Under the pieces are notes generated by a model. It saw only the letters and a list, made by a program, of their open reading frames with translations. It ran no database searches and had not been told where the DNA came from. Positions 34,589 to 46,912 of a stretch of 64,000 bases of DNA are shown here, one piece after another (positions within the stretch are counted from its first letter, which is position 1; each line of letters opens with the position of its first letter). Made by a program: the position numbers and the translations under genes. Source of the DNA: Oikopleura dioica (taxonomy: Eukaryota > Chordata > Appendicularia > Copelata > Oikopleuridae); NCBI GenBank assembly GCA_907165135.1, contig OU015568.1, forward strand, positions 4,720,501 through 4,784,500, in the 5' to 3' direction.

Positions 34589-37500
34589 ATGCCGTCTTCT
34601 GATCGACGAAGAGACGACCGTGATCGCGACCGAGACCGGGATCGAAGAAGGGATGACCGAGATAGGGATCGAGACAGAAAACGAGACACAAGAGACAGGG
34701 ATAGAGACAGAGATCGGAAAAGGAATGGTTAGATAAGCAAGCTTTTTTGTAGATTTAATGGGCTTTTTTTCAGAAAATTAGAGATCAGTATAGGTAAACC
34801 TTGTCCAAGACAAACGACCATTGGTAGACATACCCATACTGCCCACTGATATGCCCAGAAAAGGTTATAAAACCCCATGTTTTCATTACGAACTTCGTAA
34901 TACGAAGCATCTGCGATAGTACTGTTAGATGAAATTAAAAAACTTCACTTGAGGCAAATTTTCATAAAAAATTTTTTCGTGCTCAGAAGATAGAGCAGAA
35001 AATTCTGAGTCGAATAGGCTAGAATTGACCCGAAAATTTTTACTTTATGACGTCAAAAATTGCGTAATAAAGTCCAGATTAGGGCATTTTTGGTAAACTT
35101 TTGGGGAACTTTTAAGGGGGTTTCTGTTGGATTTATTCGACGTTCTATAGCTCAAAAGAATCGCCGTCGAAAACTGAGGGGGGGTTTCCAAGGGTTTTGA
35201 AAAAATTCAAGAAAAAAATTTTGACCATAATGCGACCGGTCGGTTTCAGCGTGTTTCGCTTGGAATTTCTCAAAATCCAAGAAAACCCCCCCTCAATTTT
35301 CGACGGCGATTCTTTTCAGCCCAAGAACGCCAAAAACTCCATCGGAAACCTCTTCAAAAGCTCCCCAAAAGTTTTTGGGGAAATGAGTCATAATGACGTC
35401 ATTTGACGGAATTATAGAGCCGGAAGTGGACCATTCGACTCAGAATTTCCTGCTCTTTCATATTAGCCAATAAAATTTTTTGAAAAATTTGCCTCAAGTC
35501 GACTTTTTAATTTCATCTTACTTTAATTCTAACCTGAAAAGGGAAAAGAGCCGCGACCGGGATCGAGACCGCGATCGAGATAAAAGAAGAGATGATCGCC
35601 GCAGAAGCCGTAGCCGCGATCGCAAAACTGAATCGTAAGAACAGCCCTTCTTTCTTTTTCTCTCAACACTTTCTAGCTCTTCCGCTCCTCCTGCCCAGCG
35701 TTCTCGATCGCGTTCGCCGCCAATGACTGCCGCTCGTCTCGCTGAACTGGCACGTGGCCCTGAAGGCGGTGGTGGAGGCTTTTTCGTACGCGGTGGAGTC
35801 CAACAATCGACGCTCAAAAAGTCCGATAATGTCGACGATCACGTCTTTATGCCTGGCGAGAAAGTCAACATTGCCTACGTCGAGGAGAAGCATGAAGAAG
35901 GCGACGATGATGCCGGAACTGCTCAGGATCGCGAACTTCGCGATGCTCAGCGTGCACAAGCAGGCGACGACTATCAGAAGAAGATGTATGACGCGGCGAC
36001 AAAGTTCTACGGAACTAAGGAGCGAATGGAATTGAAAATGACGGCGAATCGGTTGGGCATGCAATCTGGCTTCAAACCTGGCGGAGGAATCAGAGCTAAC
36101 GAAATCAAAGGCTTCCTGAACATTTGGTGCAACCAGCGACGACTCAAGCCAGAATACGAGTTCATCGAACGGGGAAAGCCGCCCAAAGGAACCTTTATTT
36201 GCAAGCTGAAAATTGAAAGCTTTGACTACATCTCTGAATGCGAAGCGAGGACGAAGAGAGAAGCTCAAGCCGATGCAGCCTGGGACTACGCACTCAAGCT
36301 GGTTTCAATGGGTTATTGTTCCAAAGCTGATCTGCCGAATAAGACCATGGCGACTGTTAATAATCAAGGCTGCGTCCCAACCGAGTGGAAAGCCGTTTTA
36401 ACCGACGACCATCTGGCTGCTGCTGGAAACTGGACGCCGGACAACTGTCGAAAGCGACTGTCAATGTTCTGTAACTTCGAAAAAATCTCATGCGAAATTC
36501 TCAACACTTCTGTCGGACCAGATCACGCGAAGATCGCCATTGCCGAGTTGAAATTGACGCTGCGAAAATATGGCAAGGAATTTTACGCGAAAGAGCAGGC
36601 GAGGACAAAGAAGCTGGCGAATTCGCTCGTTGCTTGGTCGATTATGAAGCAACTTTACGAAGCGGACATGATCGAGGCGTTCGGACAGAGACTGAAGAGA
36701 GCCTGTGAATCGAAATTTTTGCAGGCGGCTGAGGGAGGACCTGAAGCCGGCTATGCGATCGGAAACGACATCCAAGTAGACACGGGAATGAACGAAGACA
36801 CAGGCGATTGGACCCTGGACACCGCTCGTTCCCGCCTTCACGAGTACTTCGCCGCTCGAGGAATCGAAGTTGAATACGCCATGAAAGAAATCGGCTTCCC
36901 GCCAGATCGAGTTTACCAGGCGCTTTTGGTGTTCGAAATCGACGGTCTTCGATACCGCAGTTTCCATGAATGCGACAATAAAAAGATGACCCAGAAAAAG
37001 ACTGCCTTTGATTTGATCGTCCAGCTGTATCATGACAAGAAGATAGAGCCAAATCATGGACGACGAAACTGGGGAGACGGGCCAAACGGAAACATCCTTG
37101 GCCAATTCATGCCAGGAGCATTTATGCCGCCGCAAATGCTCGGACCGATGCATGGACCACGAGACAAGGACGAATTTCTAGTAAAAACGAAGCTCTCCCA
37201 AATCACTCCCAATCCCAACTTCGCCAACGTCGTCAATTCAACTCTACTGATGCTTGAGCGTTTCCTGAAAGAAGTGTCGGAGGAAATGATCGCCACAAAA
37301 CGAGAAGACGATCATTGGAAAGACAAGCCGGACGAAGAAGTGCGCGATTTGATGGGAGTAATGCGGGTCGGAGCTTTGAGCGCAAATACCGTTTTGACGA
37401 ATGAATCGGAATTCATGGTGATTATGATGATGCGAGACAAGCCAACGGCTGGAATGTTGTGCGAAATCGCAGCGAGACTCGATGAAAAAGTGCCGAAAGA

Positions 37501-39054
37501 TGAGGAGTTTCCGTTCACTGTCACGCCTAATATTTTGCGAGGAGGGATCGAAGTCACGAGGGATTGCGTGCCTTATCTGTCCATTATGATCAGCATTACG
37601 AGCGCGATGTGTAGGGAAGATGCTTATGATGATGCCAAAGAACTTTTGAAGGTAAATAATCTTAAAATATCATTAATATTTAATCTATCTTTCAGGTTCG
37701 GCCAGATACTCCTCCCGTCAAAGCAGAGCCACCAGGGGCAGAAACGAAGACAGAAGTCAAAGAAGAAGGAAACGGAGATATAAAAACTGAAGGAACAGAT
37801 GTTCCTGAAGCCGCTACGGCCGACGATAAAGCTCCCGCACAGCCAGAGAATCAGTCTGAAGCCCAAAAAGAGGCTCATGCAGAAGCTTCTTCCGAGGAAG
37901 CTCCTACTCAAGAAGCTCCTGTAGAAAGCGCCTCGGAAACGGTCGAAGAAAAGGCCGAAGAAGCATCAGCAGAACCTGAGAAAGAATTACCGCCATGCTA
38001 TAAAGACCTGCCCTTTACTCCTGCAGATGAACCCGCGCCAGAAAAGCCAGAAGAAGCTATAGTAAATGCCGAAGAAGTGAAGCAAGAACAAGTCGAAAAT
38101 GGGGCGACGGAAGAGGTGGAAAAGATGGAAGTAGATGGCGAAAAAGAGGAAGCAGCAGAAGGAGCTGCGGATTCAACTGCAGAAGATGGTGAAATACCGG
38201 ACTCGCCAACGCCGGATTCGAAGCCAGGATCGGCTAAAGGAAGTCGTCCACAAACTCCGACGCAAGATGAAAATACTGCTGTTGTGCCTGTGGAAATAAA
38301 AGAAGAGAAAAAGCCAGAGAAGAAAGGGCTTCATCACTGTAAGTTTCAACGGGGAAGCCCGACTTCATTTTATCAAAAATTTAGTAATGACGAACCCTGG
38401 CATGGAGAGATTAATCGACAAGGAGCATTGTTTAGCCGGCCTTGCCGAGCTGCGACGAGCGAAGTGGTTCCAAAGCTGTGCCTGCAATGTTCCAAGCTGC
38501 ATTCCAACGATTCGTCTCTTCAGAGACCTCTCTCAGGTACAAACTCAAGCCTTATCTTCTCCCTAACATTATAACCGACAGCGTGTTCAAACATGGGGCC
38601 TCCTTACCGACTGGCAATTGCATTTGCTTATTCAAAAGAGCTTGGAATCGTTCCAGCAGCCGATGCTTCCGTCCGACGCCGTCCGCCGCGTCTTTTGCGC
38701 AGTTTCGGGCGGAGTACTCCTCAAGGGTGGACTTGGAATACGCGACCCTTGCGAGCCAGGAAATGTCGATGCCTTTGAAAATTTGACCGAACAGGATCGC
38801 CACGATCTAACTGCCAGGTACACTCAACTTTGAACTCGGCCACCTGTGCGGAAACCTTAGTCAGAGCGCTAAAAGGGCCGATAGCCAAGCCGCGAAGCTC
38901 TTTCAGGACCCTGACTCAGGTTTCCGCACAGGTTGTCGAGCAAAGATTCAATCCCATCACACCTTTTCAACCCTTTTTTAGTGCCCAACATGCCCTCCGT
39001 CTTATCTGCTTCAATTATTTCTACAAAGTACTTGGTCTTCTTCCGCTGCAATGA
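34589..39054 (+). CDS. RS-dsRBD-DZF RNA-binding protein (ILF3/ZFR/DHX9-related)
   Basis: About 1,100 aa. N-terminus is an Arg-Asp/Arg-Ser repeat region (exon 34589-34727 and exon at about 35543). Exon 35677-37651 has a DHX9-like dsRBD (IKGFLNIWCNQRRLKPEYEF), two further dsRBD-like units (WTPDNCRKRLSMF; WTLDTARSRLHEYFAARGI) and the start of a DZF domain (GVMRVGALSANTVL, RDKPTAGMLCEIAARL). A Glu/Pro-rich insert follows. The DZF then resumes: LAGLAELRRAKWFQSCA, IPTIRLFRDLSQRVQTWG, RDPCEPGNVDAFENL, SAQHALRL. Junctions at 37652-37695, 38339-38384, 38537-38581 and 38818-38981 are in phase. The first intron holds a 594-bp foldback element and its borders are not canonical. Confidence 0.88.
34926..35519. 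repeat. 594-bp foldback element in an intron
   Basis: Ends TTAGATGAAATTAAAAAAC and its complement GACTTTTTAATTTCATCTTA form a terminal inverted repeat. The arms, about 290 bp each, stay alignable to the centre: AATTCTGAGTCGAAT, TTTTGGGGA, AAAAGAATCGCCGTCGAAAA and GAGGGGGGGTTT all occur on both arms. The middle is near GACCGGTCGG. Confidence 0.85.
38838..38937. repeat. CTGAGTCAGG-family MITE inside a DZF-gene intron
   Basis: CCACCTGTGCGGAAACCTTAG / CTGACTCAGGTTTCCGCACAGG. The host intron (38818-38981) is 164 bp where its neighbours are about 45 bp, so the element accounts for the excess. Confidence 0.85.
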
Positions 39055-40718
39055 CTGTAGTTTTTAAATTAATCGTTATCTAAGTAACAATTACTAAATA
39101 TTAGTTGAACTAATTTAGTTCATTTAAAAAGAATCTATTCCTGTCCTTTATTGTTCATAGAAAGCGTATCCTTGACTGTAACTCTGTGCTTTGAAGTCGT
39201 AACACAAAAAAGAGTCAAGTGTAATTAATAACTTCCTTGTGTATTTGTTCTTTCAGTACTTGACGTCTCGTGACATCGATAATTAGGAGAGTCTTAAAGT
39301 GCGTTAAAAGCTCATCCGTGACCTCAATCGAGGAACGAGTTCAAAAAAGAATGAGCCTATCTGATAATTTGAGTTGTTGCCAAAAAGCTTGCAGTCGCCA
39401 AAAGTTGCTGAAAAGTTTATCAGATTCATAAACTCAGAAGAATCTTCATTCTGACATTTATATTAGTTTTTTAATGCGCAGGTCTTCAACTGTGTCTATT
39501 CTTTCTCATGAAACAACGCAGATGGAGAATTTTGTAACCCAATTTTTCAACAGATTCTTTTGTGGAAACTTTGGCAGTATAAAAATATTCTTCTTGGTCA
39601 TCTGTCATGAGAATCCCACTCATCAGTAGTATTACGTTTTTTTACTGTCATTAAAAGATGTTCCCCTAACACCTCTGATCCAGGAGGTGGACGTAATTGA
39701 AGACCCTTTATGACGTAAATTTTGCTACAGTTAGCGTTCATGAGACAGGATAACTAAATAAGAGTGCAAACAAAGTTCGTTTGGATACTGATACCTGGGA
39801 AATCAGAATAAGAATAAGTCTACTGTGCAAAGAGGGTGTTTTTCTTATGTTTGTCACATAATTTTCCCTCGCATTCTATGTTCACCTTTTTCTGCTTCGA
39901 AAACAATCCTAACAACCCTATATTTGGGTAGCCCAGTCTTGGGGTTCTTTGAAGAAATCAAAGCTTCTTATTGGCTTTAACTCTCCACTGAACCCCATAT
40001 TTCGGGAAAAGGTCGGAAAATGAAAAGGCTCGATCTAAACAGTAGAAATCATCATTGAGTTATTCCAGAATCAGAATTACTTTAACCCAGTAACTAAAAG
40101 CCTCATCGTTTTTGTCCGAGAACAAAGAAGATATGAACAGGCCGGTCTACTGAATAGAATCGCAACATCGAAAAACGATTCGTTGAACATCGAAACAATT
40201 TATCATCCTAGAACGACCTGCCAAGCCTCGGGCGGTGATAACATTCCTTTGACATGCATTTTTTTACTGATTCTAGTGCTCAGAACTGCACCGAAAGCGA
40301 AAGTAGAATTAAGCTACTTTAGCTTAATTTTATTTTTTAACTCGTAAAAACGGCGAGAAAAGAGGGAGCGGCGGTCATTAAGCTGATTCCTGCCTAGAGC
40401 CAAAAAGCTGATTGACGGGAATTAAGTATCTTTTTCATTAAAATTTTGAGAAAGTTTAGCTGCTATGTTATAGCGCCAACAGAATCTCAGGAAACTCCCG
40501 CGCTCTTTGAACAAACACGGGGATAAAAAAAGACCCGAGATCGACTGTGAAAAACTAGAAATCAAAGGACACCCAGAGGATTTTCTACAATTTTCTAAAA
40601 AAGAGAGACATACACTTTTCTACGTAGCAGCGTTCCTACTCTGCTGTCTTCTGATAAGGTGTTTTGATTGATTGGCTTTTGGAATTAGCTCGCTGGAATA
40701 AATAAGAAAGAGAAAAGG
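39055..40718. other. 1.66-kb spacer, no gene seen
   Basis: No long frame, no domain, no obvious inverted repeat. It could hold the promoter region of the SLC26-type gene; I see no specific motif. Confidence 0.4.
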
Positions 40719-43418
40719 ATGGAAAGACTGAAGGTGTTGCCTAAGAAAGTGTTGCCGATTATCACCTGGCTTCCAAAGTACAATGTCCAGTTTGCTATCA
40801 GGAAATGTTTGAAGCTTTAAAATTGAAACATCATCTTTATTTCCAAGTACTTTTTAGTCACTCTATTATAGACTGTAGTTGTCTTGAATTAACGAAAAGA
40901 GCTCATAATTAATTTAATGACAGTCTGGCTAATTAATGATCTCGTTCATTCTCCGCTTAGTTTACCTCCCTGAATGACTTATTACGACCTTGAGGAAGCA
41001 TTACTTTTGTATTGTAAATATTTACGCTTCGAATAAATCGGTCACATTTTGACCTTGAGGCTGTCCCAAGGAGGTAGTGAAGCAGCCCGCTGCTGAATCT
41101 TCAAACTTTTGACAGAGATCTCATCGCTGGACTAACAGTCGGCCTTACAGTCATTCCACAAGGATTGGCTTATGCTAACTTGGCGAGTTTACCTGCGCAG
41201 TATGGACTGTATTCTTCGTTTATGGGAGTTTTTGTTTACTGTCTCCTGGGAACATCGAAAGATATCACGCTCGGTACGCCATAAAATTCACTGACTCATC
41301 CTCATTTTTATTCCAGGGCCGACAGCAATCATGTCAATGCTCGTGGCTCAATTCTGCAGTCGCCCAGACAGCTGGCCGACCGAGTATCCCGCTGCTATCA
41401 GTCAATCCGACCCTGCTTTGGCGATAAATCTGACGATGCTTTCTGGACTTATTCTCCTCGTTCTCGGCATTCTCGACCTCGGATTCATCGTAAACTTCAT
41501 TTCTCACGCTGTTATTGTCGGTTTCGTCTCAGCTGCTTCTATTCTCATTTCCTTTTCCCAAGGTTGGTTGTATCATCAAAATCGTTATTAACAAAAACAC
41601 CAGTGAAAAAGCTGTTCGGAATCAAGCTCCATCACCGTGAATTTTTCAAAGCGCTGCCAGAACTAGTCTCGGAAATATTCAAAGGACACATCAACTGGTA
41701 CGATTTTGCGATGGGCATTATCTGCATCGCGCTTCTCAAGGGGCTTCAAATTCTCAAGCAAAAGAAGGAGAACGACGAATCACTTTCACCAGTCGTTCGA
41801 AAAGGTAACAGTTGAATAGGGATCTCCTTATGATTAAGGGTGTCACTTCGCTGCCACGAAAAAAAGTAAAGAATGTCTAACCTTGCTTAACCCAAGAACG
41901 CTTCTGGTAGTCGCTGCTCTTGACATTTTGATTTTAGTGATTTGGCTGATCGGAACTGCTCGAAACGCATTTGTTGTGATAGGAGCCGCTTTGGTCGCAT
42001 TTGCACTAGGCCGGTGAGGCAATGAAATTTAATTGACTTGTGTAATTGCTGTCATAACCGAGGAAATAGATTTCTCGCCAACTTTGGAAATTCTCCGAGA
42101 CAGTAAATGTAGATCTTGAATTTCCTCATCGCTAAAAAGAAAAGGACAATATCGACTTCTGGAAAGACGGTTGCAAATCAGGAACCGCCAACTGCACCAG
42201 CCTGACTCTCACAAAACTCGAAGACGCCTCCCTTCCTCCCTTCAAAGTCCCGATGCTTTCGTACAGCTACGAGTTTTTGAACGAAACGACGCAAGAACCA
42301 GAAGAGTTTCATGTTGGACCAATGATGATCATTTCCAAATTGTCCATCGGATTGTTCATCATCCCGTTGATGGCGTATTTGGAATCGATTGCGATTGCCA
42401 AAGGGTTTGCGATCAAGAATGGATACAAAGTAGACCCGACTCAAGAGCTTGTAAGTAGAATATGACAGTTATCATTAACTTATCAATCGAGAGACACCCT
42501 TTGTTCTAGTAGAACTTCTACTCCAAAGCTAAGTTCAAAGCTTTATTTATCTTCAGCTTGCTATTGGCCTCTCAAACTCAATCTCCGCCTGTGTATCCTC
42601 CTACCCCGTCACTGGTTCATTCTCCCGCTCAGCTGTTAACAGTCAAAGCAACGTCGCCACCCCTGCAGGAGGAATCGTATGTGGCGCACTCGTCCTTCTT
42701 GCGCTTCTGTTCCTGACTCCAATTTTTGTTTACATTCCAGCCGCTTGTTTAGGAGCAGTCATCATTCTCGCCGCCATTTCCATGTTCGACGATGCCGGAA
42801 TCAAGTAAATAACCACTCATCATTCCTTTTTTCATCTCTTCTTTTCTAGGCATACTTGGAAGCTGTATCGACTGGACATGATCCCACTTGTCGTCTGCTT
42901 CGTCGTTTGCTTCCAAGACATTGCTCATGGCATCATCGCTGGCATCATTTGTCACGTGTTGATCTTGCTCTACAAGACGTCAAAGCCTTCGGATGGAGCA
43001 TCAGAATCAGAGGGACACATTCAAATGGCCCCTGCTCAGGGTCTTTACTACCCAGCAGCAGAAGTACTTGAGCAATACATTGTTGAAATAAACCCTGTTT
43101 TCTATAGATGCTTGCTGAAAGAATCGAATCCGCCGTCCAAGACGGCAAAAACATCACCCTCGATCTTGGAAAAGTCGCTGAAATCGACTCCGCTACTTCG
43201 GACGCCTTCAAGAATGCCTTGAATTTCGCCAAGAAAGAAAGCCTCTCTGCTGTGGTTATTAATGCCAATGTACGTACCCAACCCTCAATCACCCCCTAAA
43301 TTGTCTTTTCTAGAGCCAAGTCGAGCAAATCCTCCGCGACAACGGCGCAGGTGATTTTATCGCCGAAGAAAAATCATCTGGCGAAGACGAAAAAGACGCT
43401 TTCCTCGAGAAAGTATGA
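40719..43418 (+). CDS. SLC26-family anion/sulfate transporter (A11-like)
   Basis: Multi-pass membrane anion exchanger. Exon 1 (40719-40777; MERLKVLPKKVLPIITWLPK) joins exon 2 at 41116 in phase (DLIAGLTVGLTVIPQGLAYA), across the one long intron. Then QYGLYSSFMGVFVYCLLG, GPTAIMSMLVAQF, ISHAVIVGFVSAASI, VGPMMIISKLSIGLFIIPLM, SSYPVTGSFSRSAVN and PAACLGAVIILAAISMFD follow: the sulfate-transporter core. The C-terminus is a short STAS domain (ITLDLGKVAEIDSATSDAFK). The intron after VVRKG (about 41811-41901) holds a TTAAGGGTGTCAC repeat and does not give the right phase with GT-AG, so its edges are unresolved. Confidence 0.9.
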
Positions 43419-43732
43419 AAAACTAGCATCAAGAATAACGAAACAAGTTCAACCTCATTCTCAAAGTTCACAAGTGCCTAAAAGTTTCATTCATAAAAAC
43501 GCGTCGTAATATCGCTACTGACAAAAACTCAAAACTTCTTCGTCAAGTCGAAAATTATTTATTGCTAACAAAAAATGATGAATAAAACAAAAACCAATTT
43601 TCTTAGACACAAAGTGTTGATGAGTTCAAAAGTAAAAAAAGAGGAGGTGGCCTGGCCTATGCAAATAGCAAAAAAATAGACAGAGGTCCTGAAAAATTGC
43701 ATAGAAAAATTGAAAGAGAGATTGAATTAAGA

Positions 43733-44642
43733 ATGCTAACGCTCAAATATTTCTCTTTGAAAGCAAGAGGAGAAGTTCCCAGGCTATGATTGCAGACAGA
43801 ATAGTTTCTAGCATCTTCTTTCCGTTTGTATCCCTTTCAAAGGCTTATTTTGACAGCAGGAGGCGTTCCGTTCAACAACGTAAAATACGATTTCACCGCG
43901 CGCCCACCAAATCACCCGAAAATCGCGGCAAAAGTAGCTGAGTACAAAGAAAGCCCAGCCGATTTCACTGGGCGCCAATGGATGGAAAACAAGGGAGACT
44001 ATCCATTTCAAGCGCTTCCAGTGCTGGAAAATGTTCCGGAATTGGATGGAGCGCCTTTTCCGCAATCAAGAGCGATTGTTAGATACTGCGCGAGATTGGC
44101 AAATCTTGAGGGATCTGATGAAGCTACAAAGATAAGGTAAGAGACCAGAGGTTCATCAAGAGTATCGTCAAATTCAAGGGCGGATATTTTTGCCGAAAGT
44201 GCTTATCAATGGTTCGAAAAAGTGTGGATGAAATACACAATTCTCGTTGGAATGGATCAAATGTCCATGAAAAGTGAGAAGAAACTCGAGCGAATGGACA
44301 AATTGAAAGGAATGATGGGTACCGGAAAAGTTTGAGGAGTTTCTTTACAATTTTCTTTCAGAGGGCGAATGCGAAGACTACCTCGAATCGCTTGAAAAAC
44401 TCCATGTTTCCCACTGCGGCGAGAATTCTCCATTTTTCGCCGGAAAAGAAGTCACTTATGCCGATTTCCAACTCCTTGTTACTTTCGATTTGATGAAAGA
44501 CATGGGCTACGAAGAATTGATTGCAGAAAATGCTCCGAATCTAGCTCGAATCGCAAAATCAGTCGCCGCCCTGCCTCAAATCAGTGAATACATAGAAGAG
44601 AATCAAGGAGTCGCTGTTGTTGCTGCTGGAATGCTCTTTTGA
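43733..44642 (+). CDS. Glutathione S-transferase, with a GC-AG first intron
   Basis: Cytosolic GST fold. Exon 1 (43733-43782) reads MLTLKYFSLKARGEVP, the N-terminal GST strand and active-site Tyr. Exon 2 starts at 43843 with RLILTAGGVPF; the intron between them begins GC and ends AG. Next: ALPVLENV (cis-Pro loop), PQSRAIVRYCARL (the usual QSxAIxRY motif), then an all-helical C-domain ending VAVVAAGMLF. Later introns are 44- and about 45-bp GT-AG, in phase. GAATTAAG acceptor just upstream of ATG. The class resembles sigma GSTs, by motif only. Confidence 0.88.
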
Positions 44643-44679
44643 ATAAATGAAATAATCGAAGCAAGGGTGTATTTTCTCC

Positions 44680-46912
44680 TCAAGAAAATCGAATAAAAGC
44701 GTATGATTTTGCAGGGATTTGAACAGGCAGCGTTTTAGTAACAAACATTTCCGTCGGATCAACTGTGTTCGTCAAGGGAAGCTCGTTTCCATTCAGAAAT
44801 ACGACTGAGCTTTGATCGTCGGGCGAGGACATTTTCCAAATGTCGACTTCAAGGTCAAACAAGCCATTGATATTTTTGATTTCGATCGGCTCGTCTCGAT
44901 TGAAATTGATAGCAAGGAGGACTGTTTCATTTTTCTTGTTTTGGTGCGCGTAAAGATGCAATTTTTCATCCCCTGAATTTCAATAAAAACCAATCTCGAA
45001 AGTGATAAAAACCTGAGTGAAGAACATCATGGACAAATTCGCCCATCAGCGAATTGAACAAAACAGTTCCCCAGAAATCTGGATTGATAGAATTCTCCCC
45101 GTTCGTTCTCTGTAACAGACCGTAGTTTCCTCCGATGAGGGTTTGTCGACAATAAGCATCGTGCTTGTACTGGGCGAAGATGCCAAGCTGATCTGAACGT
45201 TTTTTTTTGGAGATTTTCGGGAGAAAGGGAAGTGCTTACCGAGGTACCACCGGTGGGACATGAAACGATTGGTTGTCGTATTTTGACCGCTGTTGAAGGC
45301 TCCGCCGGTTTCGCCCATCCAGAGCTCTTTATCTCGACCATGCTGTCTTTAGTTTCAGACTTTGCTAAAACCTCACACCCTGTAAATTTTTGGAAAAATC
45401 ATTTGAAAACTATTCCTGACGCTGCCATAAATTCACAATTTCCAATCTCTCCTTGATCTCCGTCAGCGTAAAATTCTCATTATTCACATTCGGAATAACT
45501 TCATCACTTCTTCCTGCTCCAAGTGGATACCAATGCCAAGCAACTCCATCCCAGCCGTCGTATTTTTCGATGAATTCGGTCATAAAAATATATTCCCAAT
45601 TTCCTGATAACGTCAAGATCTTCATTCTTCCAGGCCCAAAGACTTCATCAAGCTCTTTTCTCAACAGAGCATAATCTTTCGCTGCGTTTTCGGGAGTAAA
45701 ATGAGCATCGCCAGTTTTGACTCCCCAAACTTCATTTCCCAATTCGAAGCCGTAGAAAAGATCTTCTTTTCCCTGGTTTTTGATGTATTCGAACAGAGCT
45801 CTTGCGTTTGCAGAGTCCCAGTCGCCCTCCCAAATTGTCGGTCCAACAAGTGTCCGGCCAAATTCAGCTGAAAGATCGAACACGAGCTTTTTCTTGTTCC
45901 GCTCCGCAAAGTCCATTAGAATATCAAATCGGCCACCAGGGAGGCAGGCTTTTCCAAAGCCGGAAAAACTGCCGTCTGAAAATTTTTCATTATGTATTTA
46001 CATTTAAGCTCAAGTCGTTTAATTTTTATTGACCACCAATCAACAAAAATTGATGTCAAAACGAGAAAACATAAAAAAGGGAAAAACAAGAAAGCGAGTG
46101 AAAAATGTAATTTTCAACTAAAGATATTTGATCGATGAGAAATTCAAAAAGATCAAGATCAAGCGCTTCCCAAATATATTCGCGCTGGCAAAATATACCG
46201 AGAAATATTCAACCGACTTCTTTTCGAAGCAGAGTAACCGACTCTCCTGTGAGCTATTCAAGAGAATCTCAAGCTTCTTCTTCAGGTTTTCAAAATTATT
46301 CTGATTTTCTACAATTCTACAATTTAATATTTCATAGATGAGCTGGAACAGATTGTGGGTCAGCTTCAAAGTCGTGTTTTGAAGCTTGAAGCTCAGGTTA
46401 AAACACTCATCGCGAAATCGGAAGCGGAAAATTCGAAGCCATCTCAAAAGAAAATAAAAAACAAAAAGAAGAAAAGCAGAAAGCTTTGCCGTATCTGTTG
46501 AAATTATTTAATACAAATCTTCAAAGAGAAAATTTATTCAATGAAGACTACCTGGATAACCATGTCCCACCCAAGGAAAGTAACAAAGCGGATCTGTCGG
46601 GTCATTTGGATCAGGGCAAGTGCAAGACCCCCAAGTCGTCGATCTATCAGCAGTGTCGACTTCCACGTGATCGCAAAGCGTTCCTCCAACTCTCAGTAAA
46701 GATTCATTTCCAAGCATTTTTGTCGCATTGTTCAAAAGCTCATCTTCAAAATCAAGATCCATGAGTCCCATCTCCACCCAGCTGCAATTCCCATAGTCGC
46801 ATTTCTCAGAAGGCCAGAAATCAAGAGTTTGACAAGTGTAAGAATGCTTCTCTGAAGGCAAAACATGCAAAACTGTCGAAGTAACGTTGAGAAAAACTGG
46901 CAAAAGAGCCAT
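44680..46912 (-). CDS. Heparanase-like glycoside hydrolase (GH79)
   Basis: Secreted or lysosomal endo-beta-glucuronidase family. About 498 aa in five exons (46912-46552, 45975-45416, 45342-45240, 45192-45013, 44972-44680), all in phase. Signal-like start MALLPVFLNVTSTVLHVLP; NESLLRVGGTLCDHV; acid/base Glu in YGFELGNEVWG; HWYPLG; nucleophile Glu in WMGETGGAFNSG; YCRQTLIGGNYGL. Both catalytic glutamates are present. Intron 1 is 576 bp and contains a plus-strand gene. The intron 45415-45343 begins GA if the exon is read to its end; a GT donor 21 bp earlier is also in phase. CTCTCAG acceptor 13 bases before ATG. Confidence 0.88.
46135..46501 (+). CDS. Small basic coiled-coil protein nested in a heparanase intron
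   Basis: Exon 1 reads MRNSKRSRSSASQIYSRWQN and ends SQASSS before a GT donor. After a 47-bp GT-AG intron (about 46290-46337), exon 2 continues in phase DELEQIVGQLQSRVLKLEAQ, a coiled coil. The end is lysine-rich (KNKKKKSRKLCRIC), stop at 46501. About 104 aa. It lies wholly within intron 1 of the minus-strand heparanase gene. A TTTCAACTAAAG acceptor-like sequence lies about 11 bases before the ATG. Family not recognised. Confidence 0.5.

Noticed and set aside
36488-37153. Long minus-strand frame of 221 codons
   Set aside because: Antisense shadow of the dsRBD/DZF exon; the plus strand has clear domains.
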